From NCBI RefSeq assembly GCF_002879885.1, contig NZ_PNYA01000045.1:1-38998 (forward strand): 38,998 bases of DNA, in the 5' to 3' direction. Of the stretch, positions 24,688 through 33,158 are shown piece by piece (position 1 is the stretch's first letter; each line of letters opens with the position of its first letter). The DNA is from Trinickia dabaoshanensis (GTDB taxonomy: Bacteria > Pseudomonadota > Gammaproteobacteria > Burkholderiales > Burkholderiaceae). A program made the translations under genes and the position numbers. The notes under the pieces are model-generated. The model was not told where the DNA came from. It did not search any database and saw only the letters and a program-made list of their open reading frames with translations.

Positions 24688-25707
24688 ATGAAGAAGAAGG
24701 CTGCGAGGGCGGCAGTCGAGCCAACAAGTCTAAAGGTACATGCGAGCGGCGAGCATCGCTATCGAAGTGGCGAGGCCGCGCGACTGGCGAAGATGCCGCC
24801 CACCACGCTGCGCATGTGGGAGCGCCGCTACGATGTCATCAGCCCCATGAAAAGCGAGGCCGGTCAACGGCTGTACACGGAGCAAGATGTGCGACGCTTG
24901 GTCCTGCTCAAGGCGCTGGTCAGGCAAGGACACTTGATCGGCTCGATCGCGCGCCTGCCGCGCGAGCAGTTGGAATCGTTGCTGCAGGTACGCCCGGAAA
25001 GTGTCGCATCTGAACCGCGAGCGACTCAGGGCGGAGCGCAGCGGCTAGTTCGCATCGCGGCGGTGGGAGCGGGGATACAGCGGCGCCTGAGTCTCTCGTT
25101 TATGCAGACGGGGTGCGCCGAATACGTGGTGTTGCTCGAACTGTCCAGTCTGGGCGAAGCCGGGGTTGCGGCCGACAGAGGAGAACAGGTCGACGCACTG
25201 GTGGTCGACGTGCTTGCGCTGACACGCGATGTGGCGGCGCAGGTGCTCGAGATGCGAGGCCGTTTGAATGCACGGATCGCGGCTGTTTCCTATGCCTACG
25301 GCAATGCCGAGCCCACAGAGACGTTGCGCTTGGCGGGCGTGCGGCTCTACAGGGCGCCGCTCACCGCGGTCGAGAGCCGGCAACTCGCGGCTGATTTGCA
25401 GGCAGGCGGCGCAATGGCTGAGGCGACGGTCGCCGAGGTGGTTGGCGCTCGCGGGCCTCGCAGGTTCGGCGACGAGGAACTTGAGCGCTTGATGTCGCGC
25501 TCAGCCGTGGTGCAATGCGAGTGTCCCCAGCACCTGGGGGAGTTGATCATGCGTCTCGACGCCTTCGAGCGTTACAGCGATGATTGCATGTCGAAGTCGG
25601 TGGATGATGCTGTGCTGCATCGGCATTTGGGCGATGTGACGAACCGCGCCAGAGCCATGCTCGAATCCGCGCTGATACGCGTACTGGACACGCAAGAGCA
25701 CAAGTAG
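24688..25707 (+). CDS. MerR-family regulator of the LitR/CarH type
   Basis: A 339-residue regulator. The N-terminal MerR HTH is at about residues 24-66 (YRSGEAARLAKMPPTTLRMWERRYDVISP), followed by the wing (GQRLYTEQDVRRLVLLKAL). The C-terminal half resembles the cobalamin-binding part of LitR/CarH, which senses light through adenosylcobalamin, but I do not see the DxHxxG cobalamin motif, so it may use another partner or no cofactor. LitR-like genes sit with folE, cfa-like and photolyase genes in Pseudomonas and Burkholderia. The ATG has a good ribosome binding site (GAGAGGA). Light control of this cluster is an inference. Confidence 0.75.
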   Translation: MKKKAARAAVEPTSLKVHASGEHRYRSGEAARLAKMPPTTLRMWERRYDVISPMKSEAGQRLYTEQDVRRLVLLKALVRQGHLIGSIARLPREQLESLLQVRPESVASEPRATQGGAQRLVRIAAVGAGIQRRLSLSFMQTGCAEYVVLLELSSLGEAGVAADRGEQVDALVVDVLALTRDVAAQVLEMRGRLNARIAAVSYAYGNAEPTETLRLAGVRLYRAPLTAVESRQLAADLQAGGAMAEATVAEVVGARGPRRFGDEELERLMSRSAVVQCECPQHLGELIMRLDAFERYSDDCMSKSVDDAVLHRHLGDVTNRARAMLESALIRVLDTQEHK

Positions 25708-26188
25708 GCGGCGCGGCCACGCCGACCGGCTGATCGCGCACCAAAGCGCCGAAGACCCCAGGTTGCCACTCGACCTAAGCGCCGAACGGACGCGCCCGGT
25801 CGAGAATTATCGTCGCATCCTCAGGCTGCGACGCCGGCGCCGGCCGAAACTATATCGGACATCCTGCCAGTTCTTGGGCCATGCGCGCTGCCAGGCCCGC
25901 GTGCGCCCGCACGCCGCGAAGAACCTGCAAAGCGCTCGCTTACTGCCCTTGTGTGCTCCCGACTCATTCATTGAACAATATTCCTTTCGGCGGAAGCGGG
26001 CCTAGCTAGGCCTGAATACCTCGTTGATCGCTCCGAAGGCCGCTCGGCATTCTTGGCGTCGATTTAAGCGTGTGTCGAACTGGGGTTTGACATGTGACGA
26101 GATATGGTTTCATTTTCATGTTGTGTGAAACGGGGTTATGGGTCACACTAATGATTGGTTGATTGGCGTAAAGTTCCTGTGGAGCCCT
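25708..26188. other. Region before the first lipocalin gene
   Basis: About 480 bases with no convincing gene. Near the 3' end a GTTTCA (26107-26112) and TGAAAC (26126-26131) form an inverted repeat with 13 bases between, close to the lipocalin start. This is the same heptamer family seen elsewhere in the cluster and probably marks the promoter. Nothing else was recognised. Confidence 0.35.
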
Positions 26189-26755
26189 ATGCGTTGGTCG
26201 GGAAGCAGTCGAGCGTTGGTGGTCGCATGCGGGGCCCTGACGGTCTGCGCCGTCGTGGGCGGCTGCGCGTATTTCGCTGGTGGCAAGGTGGGCAATGCGA
26301 GCGTTCCTCAGCCGGCCAAGCCAGTCGACGTCGCCCGCTACTCCGGCAAATGGTACGAATTCGCGCGCTACGAAAATCGCTTCGAGCGAGGATGTGAAGG
26401 GGTGACCGCCGAATACGCGGTACTCGAGCATGGGCTCATCTCCGTGCGCAACGCATGCCAGGAAGGGCAGGTTGGCGGACGCGAGCGCGTATCGCTAGGT
26501 CGAGCAAAGGTGCTGCCGGGCAGCGGGCAAGCCAAGCTTAAGGTCTCTTTTTTCGGTCCGTTTTTCGTGGGCAATTACTGGGTGTTGGACCATGCCGACG
26601 ATTACACATGGTCGATCGTGGGAGAGCCCTCGGGGCGCTTTCTCTGGATTTTGACGCGCGACGCGCACCCGTCGGATTCGCAAGCGCGGGCGCTCTACGA
26701 CCAGGTGCGCGCGTTGGGGTACGACGTGACCATGCTGCGGCGCACCGCGCAATGA
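26189..26755 (+). CDS. Outer-membrane lipocalin lipoprotein (Blc-like)
   Basis: A 188-residue lipoprotein. It has a signal peptide with basic start, hydrophobic core and lipobox VGGC with the lipidated Cys at about residue 26. The lipocalin fold is marked by the GxW motif (YSGKWYEFARYENRF, about 51-65) and later by WSIVGEPSGRFLWILTR. Blc-type lipocalins bind lysophospholipids or fatty acids and are induced by membrane stress. It starts at ATG 26189, with GGAG five bases upstream; an in-frame ATG at 26138 is less likely because it would add a leader before the signal peptide. It is a second lipocalin, distinct from that at 33159-33752, in the same cluster. Confidence 0.85.
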   Translation: MRWSGSSRALVVACGALTVCAVVGGCAYFAGGKVGNASVPQPAKPVDVARYSGKWYEFARYENRFERGCEGVTAEYAVLEHGLISVRNACQEGQVGGRERVSLGRAKVLPGSGQAKLKVSFFGPFFVGNYWVLDHADDYTWSIVGEPSGRFLWILTRDAHPSDSQARALYDQVRALGYDVTMLRRTAQ

Positions 26756-26964
26756 AAAAGCGCACCGGCGCTGCGAGCTTCGGGGCGTTGGCAAATCACT
26801 CGGGGGGCGCCACGGAACCATCACACGGTCGTGTCCGGCGTCGCTTGGCCCATTGAGGGCCCCGCAAACATAGGCGCATCCGGCCCCTCCTTTCGCCCGT
26901 ATATCCCCTCTGACGTTGCCATTTCCGTGCGGCATATGTCCGCAATTCCACGAACAAGCAAAAA

Positions 26965-27840
26965 ATGATGCACAGGGTTGCCTCTATCGTTTGTCTAGCG
27001 CTGACCTTCGGCTTGCTTGCGGGTTGCGACGGCGCTCAGATGCTGAACGCGTTCGCGCGCACTGACGATTACGAGTTGAAGCAAGCGGTACCCTACGGGC
27101 CTGACGCGCGCGCGCGGCTCGATATTTATTTGCCCGTCGGTCTAGGCGCCGGCGCATCGCCGGTCGACGCGCGCGGTGCGCCTGTGGTGGTGTTCTTTTA
27201 CGGCGGTAGTTGGCAAAACGGCGCGCGCGAGCAATACCGCTTCGTGGGTGCGGCGCTTGCATCGCGCGGCTTCATCGTAGTCGTGCCCGATTATCGAAAG
27301 TATCCAGCCGTAGTATTCCCAAGCTTCGTTGATGATGCCGCGCGCGCGGTAGCCTGGGTGCGTGGGCATGCCGAGAGTTGGGGTGGCGATCCAGACCGGC
27401 TTTTTTTAATGGGTCATTCGGCCGGCGCCCAGATTGCGGCGCTGCTTGCGACGGACGGGCGATACCTTGGCGCCTACGGCATCCAAAAACATCAAATAGC
27501 CGGAGTCGTCGGCCTGGCGGGCCCCTATGATTTCTTGCCGCTTCAGGACGCCACGCTTCGCCGAATCTTCCCTGGACCGCTTCGAGCGCGGAGTCAGCCG
27601 ATCAATTTCACTCAAGGTGGCGAGCCGCGTATGTTCCTCGCGGTGGGGGCGGACGATACGACTGTCGATCCAGCCAATACGTACCGGTTCGCCGCCCGCC
27701 TAAGGGCGGCGGGGGATGCGGTAATCGTCAAGCGCTATCCTATGATGAGTCATGCCCTACTCGTCGGAGCGCTAGGGGCGCCATTGCGCCTCATCCTTCC
27801 GGTCTTCGATGATGTGACGACCTTTCTTGCATCCCGCTGA
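26965..27840 (+). CDS. Alpha/beta-hydrolase lipoprotein (carboxylesterase/lipase-like)
   Basis: A 291-residue lipoprotein with a signal peptide ending LLAGC (Cys at residue 21). The alpha/beta-hydrolase core has the nucleophile elbow GHSAG with Ser at 152, the oxyanion segment FFYGGSW (about 77-83), an acid near D235 (in GADDTTVDP) and a catalytic His at 263 (MSHALL). It may hydrolyse lipid or phenolic esters in the periplasm or on the outer membrane; the substrate is unknown. Two ATG codons follow one another (26965 and 26968); either is possible. It follows the lipocalin gene by about 210 bases on the same strand and could be in the same regulon. Confidence 0.8.
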   Translation: MMHRVASIVCLALTFGLLAGCDGAQMLNAFARTDDYELKQAVPYGPDARARLDIYLPVGLGAGASPVDARGAPVVVFFYGGSWQNGAREQYRFVGAALASRGFIVVVPDYRKYPAVVFPSFVDDAARAVAWVRGHAESWGGDPDRLFLMGHSAGAQIAALLATDGRYLGAYGIQKHQIAGVVGLAGPYDFLPLQDATLRRIFPGPLRARSQPINFTQGGEPRMFLAVGADDTTVDPANTYRFAARLRAAGDAVIVKRYPMMSHALLVGALGAPLRLILPVFDDVTTFLASR

Positions 27841-27859
27841 GCTCGCTTTGCAGGCATAG

Positions 27860-27879
27860 CCCCCGCACGAGCTTGGGGG
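27860..27879 (+). terminator. Possible hairpin after the esterase gene
   Basis: CCCCC (27860-27864) and GGGGG (27875-27879) pair around a 10-base loop just after the esterase stop. There is no U-tract, so termination is uncertain. Confidence 0.25.
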
Positions 27880-27900
27880 TACCATGCGCTCGCCGCACAG

Positions 27901-27939
27901 TGAAACGAAATATTGAATTTAGATCGTTTCAATGAAACG
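27901..27939. promoter_or_regulatory. Palindromic promoter region of folE
   Basis: Two TGAAACG heptamers (27901-27907 and 27933-27939) and a CGTTTCA (27925-27931) lie together. The last two form a perfect 15-base palindrome CGTTTCA-a-TGAAACG at 27925-27939. The same heptamer occurs upstream of other genes of the cluster and may be the -35 element of the ECF sigma factor or the operator of a dimeric regulator. The folE start lies about 160 bases downstream. Confidence 0.4.
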
Positions 27940-28100
27940 TAAACGCGTTACACTGCATCTGAACCGTGACGAGTGGGCTAACACCTCCGTCTTCGAACAT
28001 CGGGCGGGCCGCTTACTGGAGCAAAGCCTCGCACAGACGCACGAGATCCGTCCTATCCAAGGACGGTCATCGGCGGCAAGCTAACCTCGGAGAAGCGTGT

Positions 28101-28886
28101 ATGGAATCAGTAATCGAGCAATGCGTATCGCCGTGGGAGCCCGCGCGGGAGGCGACAGCCTCGGTGGGGCCCGCAATGACGCCGTTGACGCCTGGGCAAA
28201 CGGTGGTCTCTGATCGCGTCCGCCGTCGGTTAATGCATGCTGGAGCGCGATTTCACGCCAATGACAACATCGCCGACTTCCTGCGCGACGGCGAGTTGGA
28301 CCTGCTTCAAGAGGAAATCGAAGCGCGTTTCGAGGGTGTGTTGCGAGCGCTGGTTATCGACGTCGAAAACGACCACAACACACGCGAGACAGCCAAGCGC
28401 GTGGCCAAGATGTTCGTGCGCGAAGTATTCGCAGGGCGGTACGAGAGTGTGCCCCGCGTTACCGAATTCCCGAATGTCGAGCGCCTTAATGAACTGAACA
28501 TCATCGGGCCGCTATCGGTCAAGAGCGCCTGCTCGCATCACTTGTGTCCGATCGTGGGCCGCGTTTGGGTAGGGGTGCTGCCCAACGCGTCGTCAAATCT
28601 AATTGGTTTGTCCAAATACGGAAGGCTCGTGAACTGGGTGATGAGCCGTCCTCAGATTCAAGAGGAGGCGGTCAAACAGCTCGCCGACCTGCTCGAGCGC
28701 CGGATCGCGCCCGATGGTCTGGCGGTGGTGATGGAGGCCGACCACTTCTGTATGCACTGGCGAGGCATCAAAGAAAGCGACGCGAAGATGGTAACGAGTG
28801 TCATGCGCGGGTCGTTTCTCAATGACCCGGCGTTGCGGCGAGAGTTCATGACCTTGCTGCCCGGGCGCCGCCAGGGGGAGATATGA
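28101..28886 (+). CDS. folE: GTP cyclohydrolase I
   Basis: A 261-residue protein. GTP cyclohydrolase I makes dihydroneopterin triphosphate from GTP, the first step of folate and pterin synthesis. The zinc ligands C144, H147 and C217 are visible (SACSHHLCP and DHFCMHWRG), as is the conserved LSKYGRLVNW segment. The N-terminal 60 residues are longer than in E. coli FolE. The ATG at 28101 has a strong GGAGAAG site; the upstream frame to 27966 is not protein-like. In light-response clusters a folE copy is thought to supply pterin for photolyase or cryptochrome, although no photolyase is present here. The stop overlaps the next short gene by ATGA. Confidence 0.9.
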   Translation: MESVIEQCVSPWEPAREATASVGPAMTPLTPGQTVVSDRVRRRLMHAGARFHANDNIADFLRDGELDLLQEEIEARFEGVLRALVIDVENDHNTRETAKRVAKMFVREVFAGRYESVPRVTEFPNVERLNELNIIGPLSVKSACSHHLCPIVGRVWVGVLPNASSNLIGLSKYGRLVNWVMSRPQIQEEAVKQLADLLERRIAPDGLAVVMEADHFCMHWRGIKESDAKMVTSVMRGSFLNDPALRREFMTLLPGRRQGEI

Positions 28887-29101
28887 AGATCCCTTTAGCC
28901 AGCAGCGAGGGCTTCGCGGACTGCTCCGACGGCAAACACTCGCGTGCGGAACAGCGGCAAACCATTAGCCTCGCCTACCTGTGTGAACGCTCTCACTCAC
29001 AGGTAGCGGGCATGCTATGCATGCCGCTCGGTACAGTGAAGGCGCCCATTAGGCTGGGCCTCGTCAATCTAAAACGACTGATCGAAGCGCCGGTTGCCTG
29101 A
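28883..29101 (+). pseudogene. Orphan ECF sigma region-4 fragment
   Basis: A 72-residue frame whose last two-thirds read as region 4 of an ECF sigma factor: RQTISLAYLCERSHSQVAGM and MPLGTVKAPIRLGLVNLKRL, the usual HTH with PLGTVK before the recognition helix. Region 2 and the start of the protein are missing, so it cannot act as a sigma factor. Its ATG overlaps the folE stop, so it may still be translated with folE. It is most likely the remnant of a lost sigma gene, but a small region-4 protein that competes with a sigma factor cannot be ruled out. It differs from the region 4 of the intact sigma at 23667-24254. Confidence 0.6.
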
Positions 29102-29216
29102 CGCCGAATGCGCATCCGCCCAAGCCTCTTATACGTATTTCCATCGCATATCGAGCGTGATCGGCCGCCGTTGGCTGCGCGGCCTGCCCCCTCCGACGCT
29201 ACCGCAGGACAATTGA

Positions 29217-30512
29217 ATGATCGAGATCGCATCCGCTCCGCGGTTCGGCAGCAAGGTGGCCGTAATTGGCGCAGGCATATCCGGCCTCGCCGCGGGATGG
29301 CTGCTATCGCGCCGTCACGACGTCACGCTGTTCGAAGCGGGCGAGAGATTGGGTGGGCATACGAACACCGTCGACGTCGAGATGGATGGGGTGACACATC
29401 CCGTCGACACCGGGTTTCTGGTATTCAACGAACGTACTTACCCGAACTTGATCGGGCTGTTCGACGAATTGAAGGTGGACTCGCACGCGAGCGATATGTC
29501 GTTTTCAGTATCACTCGACGGCGGTCGACTCGAATGGGCTGGAACGAATCTGAACACTGTATTCGCCCAAAGGCGCAATGCGCTTTCCCCGAGTTTTCTC
29601 GGCATGCTGCGCGACATCATTCGCTTTAACGGCATGGCCGACCAGTACCTCGCACAGGCCTCGCAGACAGGATGCTGCGTCGGGGATCTACTGGATGCGG
29701 GGCGCTTTGGCGACCCGTTCCGCAACCACTATTTGCTGCCGATGGCGGCCGCCATTTGGTCATGCGCGACAGCGGATGTACTGCGTTTTCCAGCGACAAC
29801 GTTCCTGCGTTTCTGCATCAACCATGCGTTGTTGCAGATCAACCAGCGCCCACGATGGCGCACAGTGCGCGGAGGCGGCCGCGAATATGTCCGGCGCCTC
29901 GCCGCAGCAATAAGTTGTGTACGCGCCGATGCACGAGTCGAGCGTATCCGCAGGGTGGCAGGTGGCGTCGATATTTCGGTCGCGGGCGAGACGGTCCGCT
30001 TCGACCAGGTGGTGATCGCCACGCATGCGCCCACGAGCCTGAAAATGCTCGAGGACGCGGATGCGAAAGAGCGCAGCTTGCTCGGCGCCGTGCGCTTTCA
30101 GTCGAACGTTGCCATCTTGCATACCGACGAGGCGCTTTTGCCTCGACGCCAGCGCGTATGGTCCGCATGGAACTATTTGGCTAGGCGCAACGAAGCAGGC
30201 ACGGCGCCTGTGTGCGTCAGCTATTTGCTCAATCGACTGCAGCCTCTGCCATTCAAAAAAGCGGTTATCGTCACGCTGAACGCGCACTGCGAGCCAAGGC
30301 CCGATAGGCAGCTGGGTCGGTTCACCTACGATCATCCGTTGCTCGACCACGCGGCCGTCAGCGCACAGTACCGATTGTCCGAGATCCAAGGGGTACGCAA
30401 CACCTGGTTTGCCGGTGCTTGGACAGGGTACGGCTTTCACGAAGACGGACTGAAATCGGCCCTACGGGTGGCAGCTGCTTTCGGCGTCAGGCCGGATTGG
30501 GCACAGATATGA
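29217..30512 (+). CDS. FAD-dependent amine oxidase-like oxidoreductase of the light-response cluster
   Basis: A 431-residue flavoprotein. The dinucleotide-binding motif is GAGISGLAAG (18-27), with an acidic residue at E40 for the ribose and the second FAD segment (GERLGGHTNTV, about 42-52). The C-terminal FAD segment is NTWFAGAWTGYGFHEDG. It belongs to the phytoene-desaturase/amine-oxidase-like group found next to DUF1365 and cfa-like genes. Homologues are thought to act on membrane fatty acid chains, possibly in the desaturation or oxygenation steps of methylated fatty acid modification; this is not proved. It is the first gene of a tightly packed operon with DUF1365, cfa and chalcone-isomerase-like genes. 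Confidence 0.82.
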   Translation: MIEIASAPRFGSKVAVIGAGISGLAAGWLLSRRHDVTLFEAGERLGGHTNTVDVEMDGVTHPVDTGFLVFNERTYPNLIGLFDELKVDSHASDMSFSVSLDGGRLEWAGTNLNTVFAQRRNALSPSFLGMLRDIIRFNGMADQYLAQASQTGCCVGDLLDAGRFGDPFRNHYLLPMAAAIWSCATADVLRFPATTFLRFCINHALLQINQRPRWRTVRGGGREYVRRLAAAISCVRADARVERIRRVAGGVDISVAGETVRFDQVVIATHAPTSLKMLEDADAKERSLLGAVRFQSNVAILHTDEALLPRRQRVWSAWNYLARRNEAGTAPVCVSYLLNRLQPLPFKKAVIVTLNAHCEPRPDRQLGRFTYDHPLLDHAAVSAQYRLSEIQGVRNTWFAGAWTGYGFHEDGLKSALRVAAAFGVRPDWAQI

Positions 30513-31339
30513 ATCCGAGCGGATGCGATCGCGGCGACGGGCCGGACCTTCTTATGCTCGGACGCGTGATGCACGAGCGTGTCAGACCGGTGCGCAACCG
30601 CTTCGTTTATCCAGTGTTTTGCGTGCGTTTCGATTTGAGCCGCCTGCCAACGCGACGAGCATGGTGGTTCGGCATAGGCAGATTGCGGCTTCTTGGGATA
30701 GACCCTCGTGACTACGGCTCGTGCGACGGCAGCGATTTACTCGCGTGGGTACGCGGCCAGCTCGTGCAAGCGGGCCTTCCCGACGACGGTCGCATATGGC
30801 TGCAGACTTTTCCGCGCGTGCTCGGTTACGCGTTCAATCCCGTGAGCTTCTGGCTTTGCGAGGATCGCGACGGCAATTTGCGCGCGCTGATCGCGGAAGT
30901 GCGCAACACGTTTGACGAGCGTCATCGTTATCTGCTTCGCGCCCCAGGCGGCGTGCCGATTGACTCTGACACGCCACTCGATTGTGCAAAGACGTTCCAT
31001 GTTTCGCCGTTTTGCCGTGTTGAAGGGCGATACGTGTTTCGAGTGCGTGAGACGCGACGGGCGGCATGTATCGCGATCGACTACCACGACAACGAAGGGC
31101 TTTCGATTCGGACGTCGATCGGCCTGCGCAAGACGCCGCTCACCGCGTGGAGCGCCGTGCGAGCAGTTGCGCGGCAGCCTTGGCTCACGTTTGCCGTCGT
31201 TGCGTGCATTCATTGGCAGGCGCTGCGCTTATGGCTTAGAGGCGTGCCCTTTTACGGCAAGCATCCGCCGCCACCCGCATCGCGAGACGACGCCGCTGTG
31301 GATGCTGTTTCCCCAACGCAAGAACAGGTACAACGATGA
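30509..31339 (+). CDS. DUF1365 protein
   Basis: A 276-residue protein of the DUF1365 family. The N-terminus (LMLGRVMHERVRPVRNRFVYPVFCVRFDL) and the conserved RVLGYAFNPVSFWLC segment are typical. Its biochemical role is unknown; it travels with the FAD oxidoreductase and the cfa-like gene in many bacteria. The ATG lies in the 4-base overlap with the preceding gene's stop (ATGA), which decides the start over an in-frame ATG at 30419. The stop in turn overlaps the next start by ATGA. The three genes are therefore translationally coupled. Confidence 0.88.
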   Translation: MNPSGCDRGDGPDLLMLGRVMHERVRPVRNRFVYPVFCVRFDLSRLPTRRAWWFGIGRLRLLGIDPRDYGSCDGSDLLAWVRGQLVQAGLPDDGRIWLQTFPRVLGYAFNPVSFWLCEDRDGNLRALIAEVRNTFDERHRYLLRAPGGVPIDSDTPLDCAKTFHVSPFCRVEGRYVFRVRETRRAACIAIDYHDNEGLSIRTSIGLRKTPLTAWSAVRAVARQPWLTFAVVACIHWQALRLWLRGVPFYGKHPPPPASRDDAAVDAVSPTQEQVQR

Positions 31340-32559
31340 AGCCCTTTCCGACTTTGGTAGGTCAGCCCGCCATGCCGTCTTCGGCCCGCCTATTTCTCGC
31401 GCTGCTCGATCGTCTGCGCGTTGGGCATCTGGTGGTGAATACGCCTGACGGTAGCCAGCGATTGTTCGGTCAAGCGCATGCTCAGCCGGGCGCCCACCTC
31501 GCGTTGCTCGACTGGCGCGCTTGCGCGCTGATGCTCCGAGCCGGAGATATCGGCTTCGCGCAGGCTTACCGCGAAGGTTGGGTCGATTCGCAGGATTTGG
31601 TGGCGTTGCTGCGATTGGCGATGGTGAACGAGGGCGCGATGCCGCAGCCGGTCGTCGGCGGGATGCTTGCGCGCGCATGGTACCGGCTGCGCCACTGGAT
31701 GAACCGCAATACGAAGGCGGGCAGCCGACACAACGTGCACGCGCACTACGACCTCGGCAATGATTTCTACGCGCTATGGTTGGACCCCGAGTTGACATAT
31801 TCCAGCGCGCTCTTCGAAGGTGACGCGCAACGTTCTCTCGATGCGGCTCAAAGCGCGAAGTACCAGCGCATCCTCGATCGACTTGGTTTGCGTCCCGGCA
31901 TGCGAGTGCTGGAGATCGGCTGCGGGTGGGGTGGATTTGCACTACATGCTGCGAGGCAGGGCGTTCATGTCCATGGCATCACGCTGTCGGCGGAGCAACT
32001 CGACCACGCCCGTACTCGAGTGCATCATGAAGGCTTCGCAGAGTCTGTCAGCCTCGAGTTGCGCGACTACCGCGAGGTTCGTGGCCGTTACGACGCTGTC
32101 GTGTCCATCGAAATGTTCGAGGCGGTGGGAGAGGCGTTTTGGCGTGATTGGTTCAAGGTAGTGCGACAGTGTCTATCCGATGGTGGGCGCGCCCTCGTTC
32201 AGACGATCACGATCGACGAAACGCGATTTGCCGCTTATCGCGCATCGAGCGACTTCATCCGCGAGTACATCTTTCCGGGCGGGATGCTGCCTTCGGCTGA
32301 ACGCTTCGTCGCCCAGGCGCGTCGAGTTGGACTGCGTGCGCAGCGTTCGCTGGCGTTCGGCCTGGACTACGCGCGAACGCTGCGCGGCTGGCGCGAAACC
32401 TTCGAAGCGAACCTGCACGCGGTACGGGCGCAGGGCTTCGACGAGATTTTTATTCGCACGTGGCGGCTTTATCTCGCATATTGCGAGGCTGGATTTACCG
32501 AGGGGCGCACGAACGTCATGCATTTCGAGCTCGAGCCGGTCACGTATGCGGCCGCTTGA
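31336..32559 (+). CDS. Cyclopropane-fatty-acid-synthase-like methyltransferase (copy 1)
   Basis: A 407-residue SAM-dependent methyltransferase. The SAM-binding loop is VLEIGCGWGG (191-200). The preceding segment VHAHYDLGNDFYALWLD and the later EMFEAVGEAFW and YIFPGGMLPS segments are those of the Cfa family, which adds a methylene to cis double bonds of membrane phospholipids. The N-terminal domain (1-130) binds the membrane. In light-stress clusters one member of this family makes methylated rather than cyclopropane fatty acids, so the product is uncertain. It is the third gene of the operon that starts at 29217. A second, divergent family member is at 34396-35496. Confidence 0.85.
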   Translation: MKPFPTLVGQPAMPSSARLFLALLDRLRVGHLVVNTPDGSQRLFGQAHAQPGAHLALLDWRACALMLRAGDIGFAQAYREGWVDSQDLVALLRLAMVNEGAMPQPVVGGMLARAWYRLRHWMNRNTKAGSRHNVHAHYDLGNDFYALWLDPELTYSSALFEGDAQRSLDAAQSAKYQRILDRLGLRPGMRVLEIGCGWGGFALHAARQGVHVHGITLSAEQLDHARTRVHHEGFAESVSLELRDYREVRGRYDAVVSIEMFEAVGEAFWRDWFKVVRQCLSDGGRALVQTITIDETRFAAYRASSDFIREYIFPGGMLPSAERFVAQARRVGLRAQRSLAFGLDYARTLRGWRETFEANLHAVRAQGFDEIFIRTWRLYLAYCEAGFTEGRTNVMHFELEPVTYAAA

Positions 32560-33088
32560 ATGGCTCTGCCGGTTCGGCGCGCTGGTGACCGCTGCTTGTC
32601 TGTTGGTGTGCGCGGCGCCTGCTCGGGCCGGCTGCTTGGGCGATGTCGAGCCGAGGCATCTGGTAGGAGCGGGGCGGTTGTGCCTATTCGGATTTTGCTT
32701 GTATGACGCGCAACTGTGGGGGGATGGCGCGCCGGATAGCTTCACTTTGCCATTCGCACTGCGGTTGACTTATCGGGTACATGTGAAACGGGCCCGGCTT
32801 GTGAGTACCGGCTTGGACGAGATGCGACGACTAGCGGTTTCTCCGATATCCGATTCGGTTCTCTCCGTTTGGAGGAAAGACATGGAGCAGGGATTGCGCG
32901 ACGTGGCTCCCGGCGACACGTTGTGCGCCGTATTTTTACCGCGCCAGGGCGTGCGCTTTTATGCGAACGGAGAACCAACCGCGGAAATTGCCGATCCTGC
33001 GTTTGCACGCGCCTTTTTTGGCATTTGGCTCGATACCGATTCGCGCGCTCCTGCGCTGCGCAAACAACTGTTGCACGCTTCGCAGTAG
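32546..33088 (+). CDS. Chalcone-isomerase-like secreted protein
   Basis: A 180-residue protein with a signal peptide (basic start, then a hydrophobic stretch, with ARAG as a likely cleavage site near residue 28). The body resembles the chalcone isomerase-like domain found in cfa-containing clusters (FCLYDAQLWGDGAPDSFTLP, then LRLTYRVHVKRARLVSTGLDEM). Plant-type chalcone isomerases have a fatty-acid-binding relative with the same fold, so lipid binding is a reasonable guess. Its ATG lies 14 bases before the cfa stop, so the genes overlap and are probably translationally coupled. It is the fourth gene of the operon. Confidence 0.8.
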   Translation: MRPLEWLCRFGALVTAACLLVCAAPARAGCLGDVEPRHLVGAGRLCLFGFCLYDAQLWGDGAPDSFTLPFALRLTYRVHVKRARLVSTGLDEMRRLAVSPISDSVLSVWRKDMEQGLRDVAPGDTLCAVFLPRQGVRFYANGEPTAEIADPAFARAFFGIWLDTDSRAPALRKQLLHASQ

Positions 33089-33158
33089 ACGCGAAGCCGC
33101 GGGTGCGTTTTCACGAGATGTGTCTTGCTCGACTTCGCGACGATCGTGCGCAAAGTGG

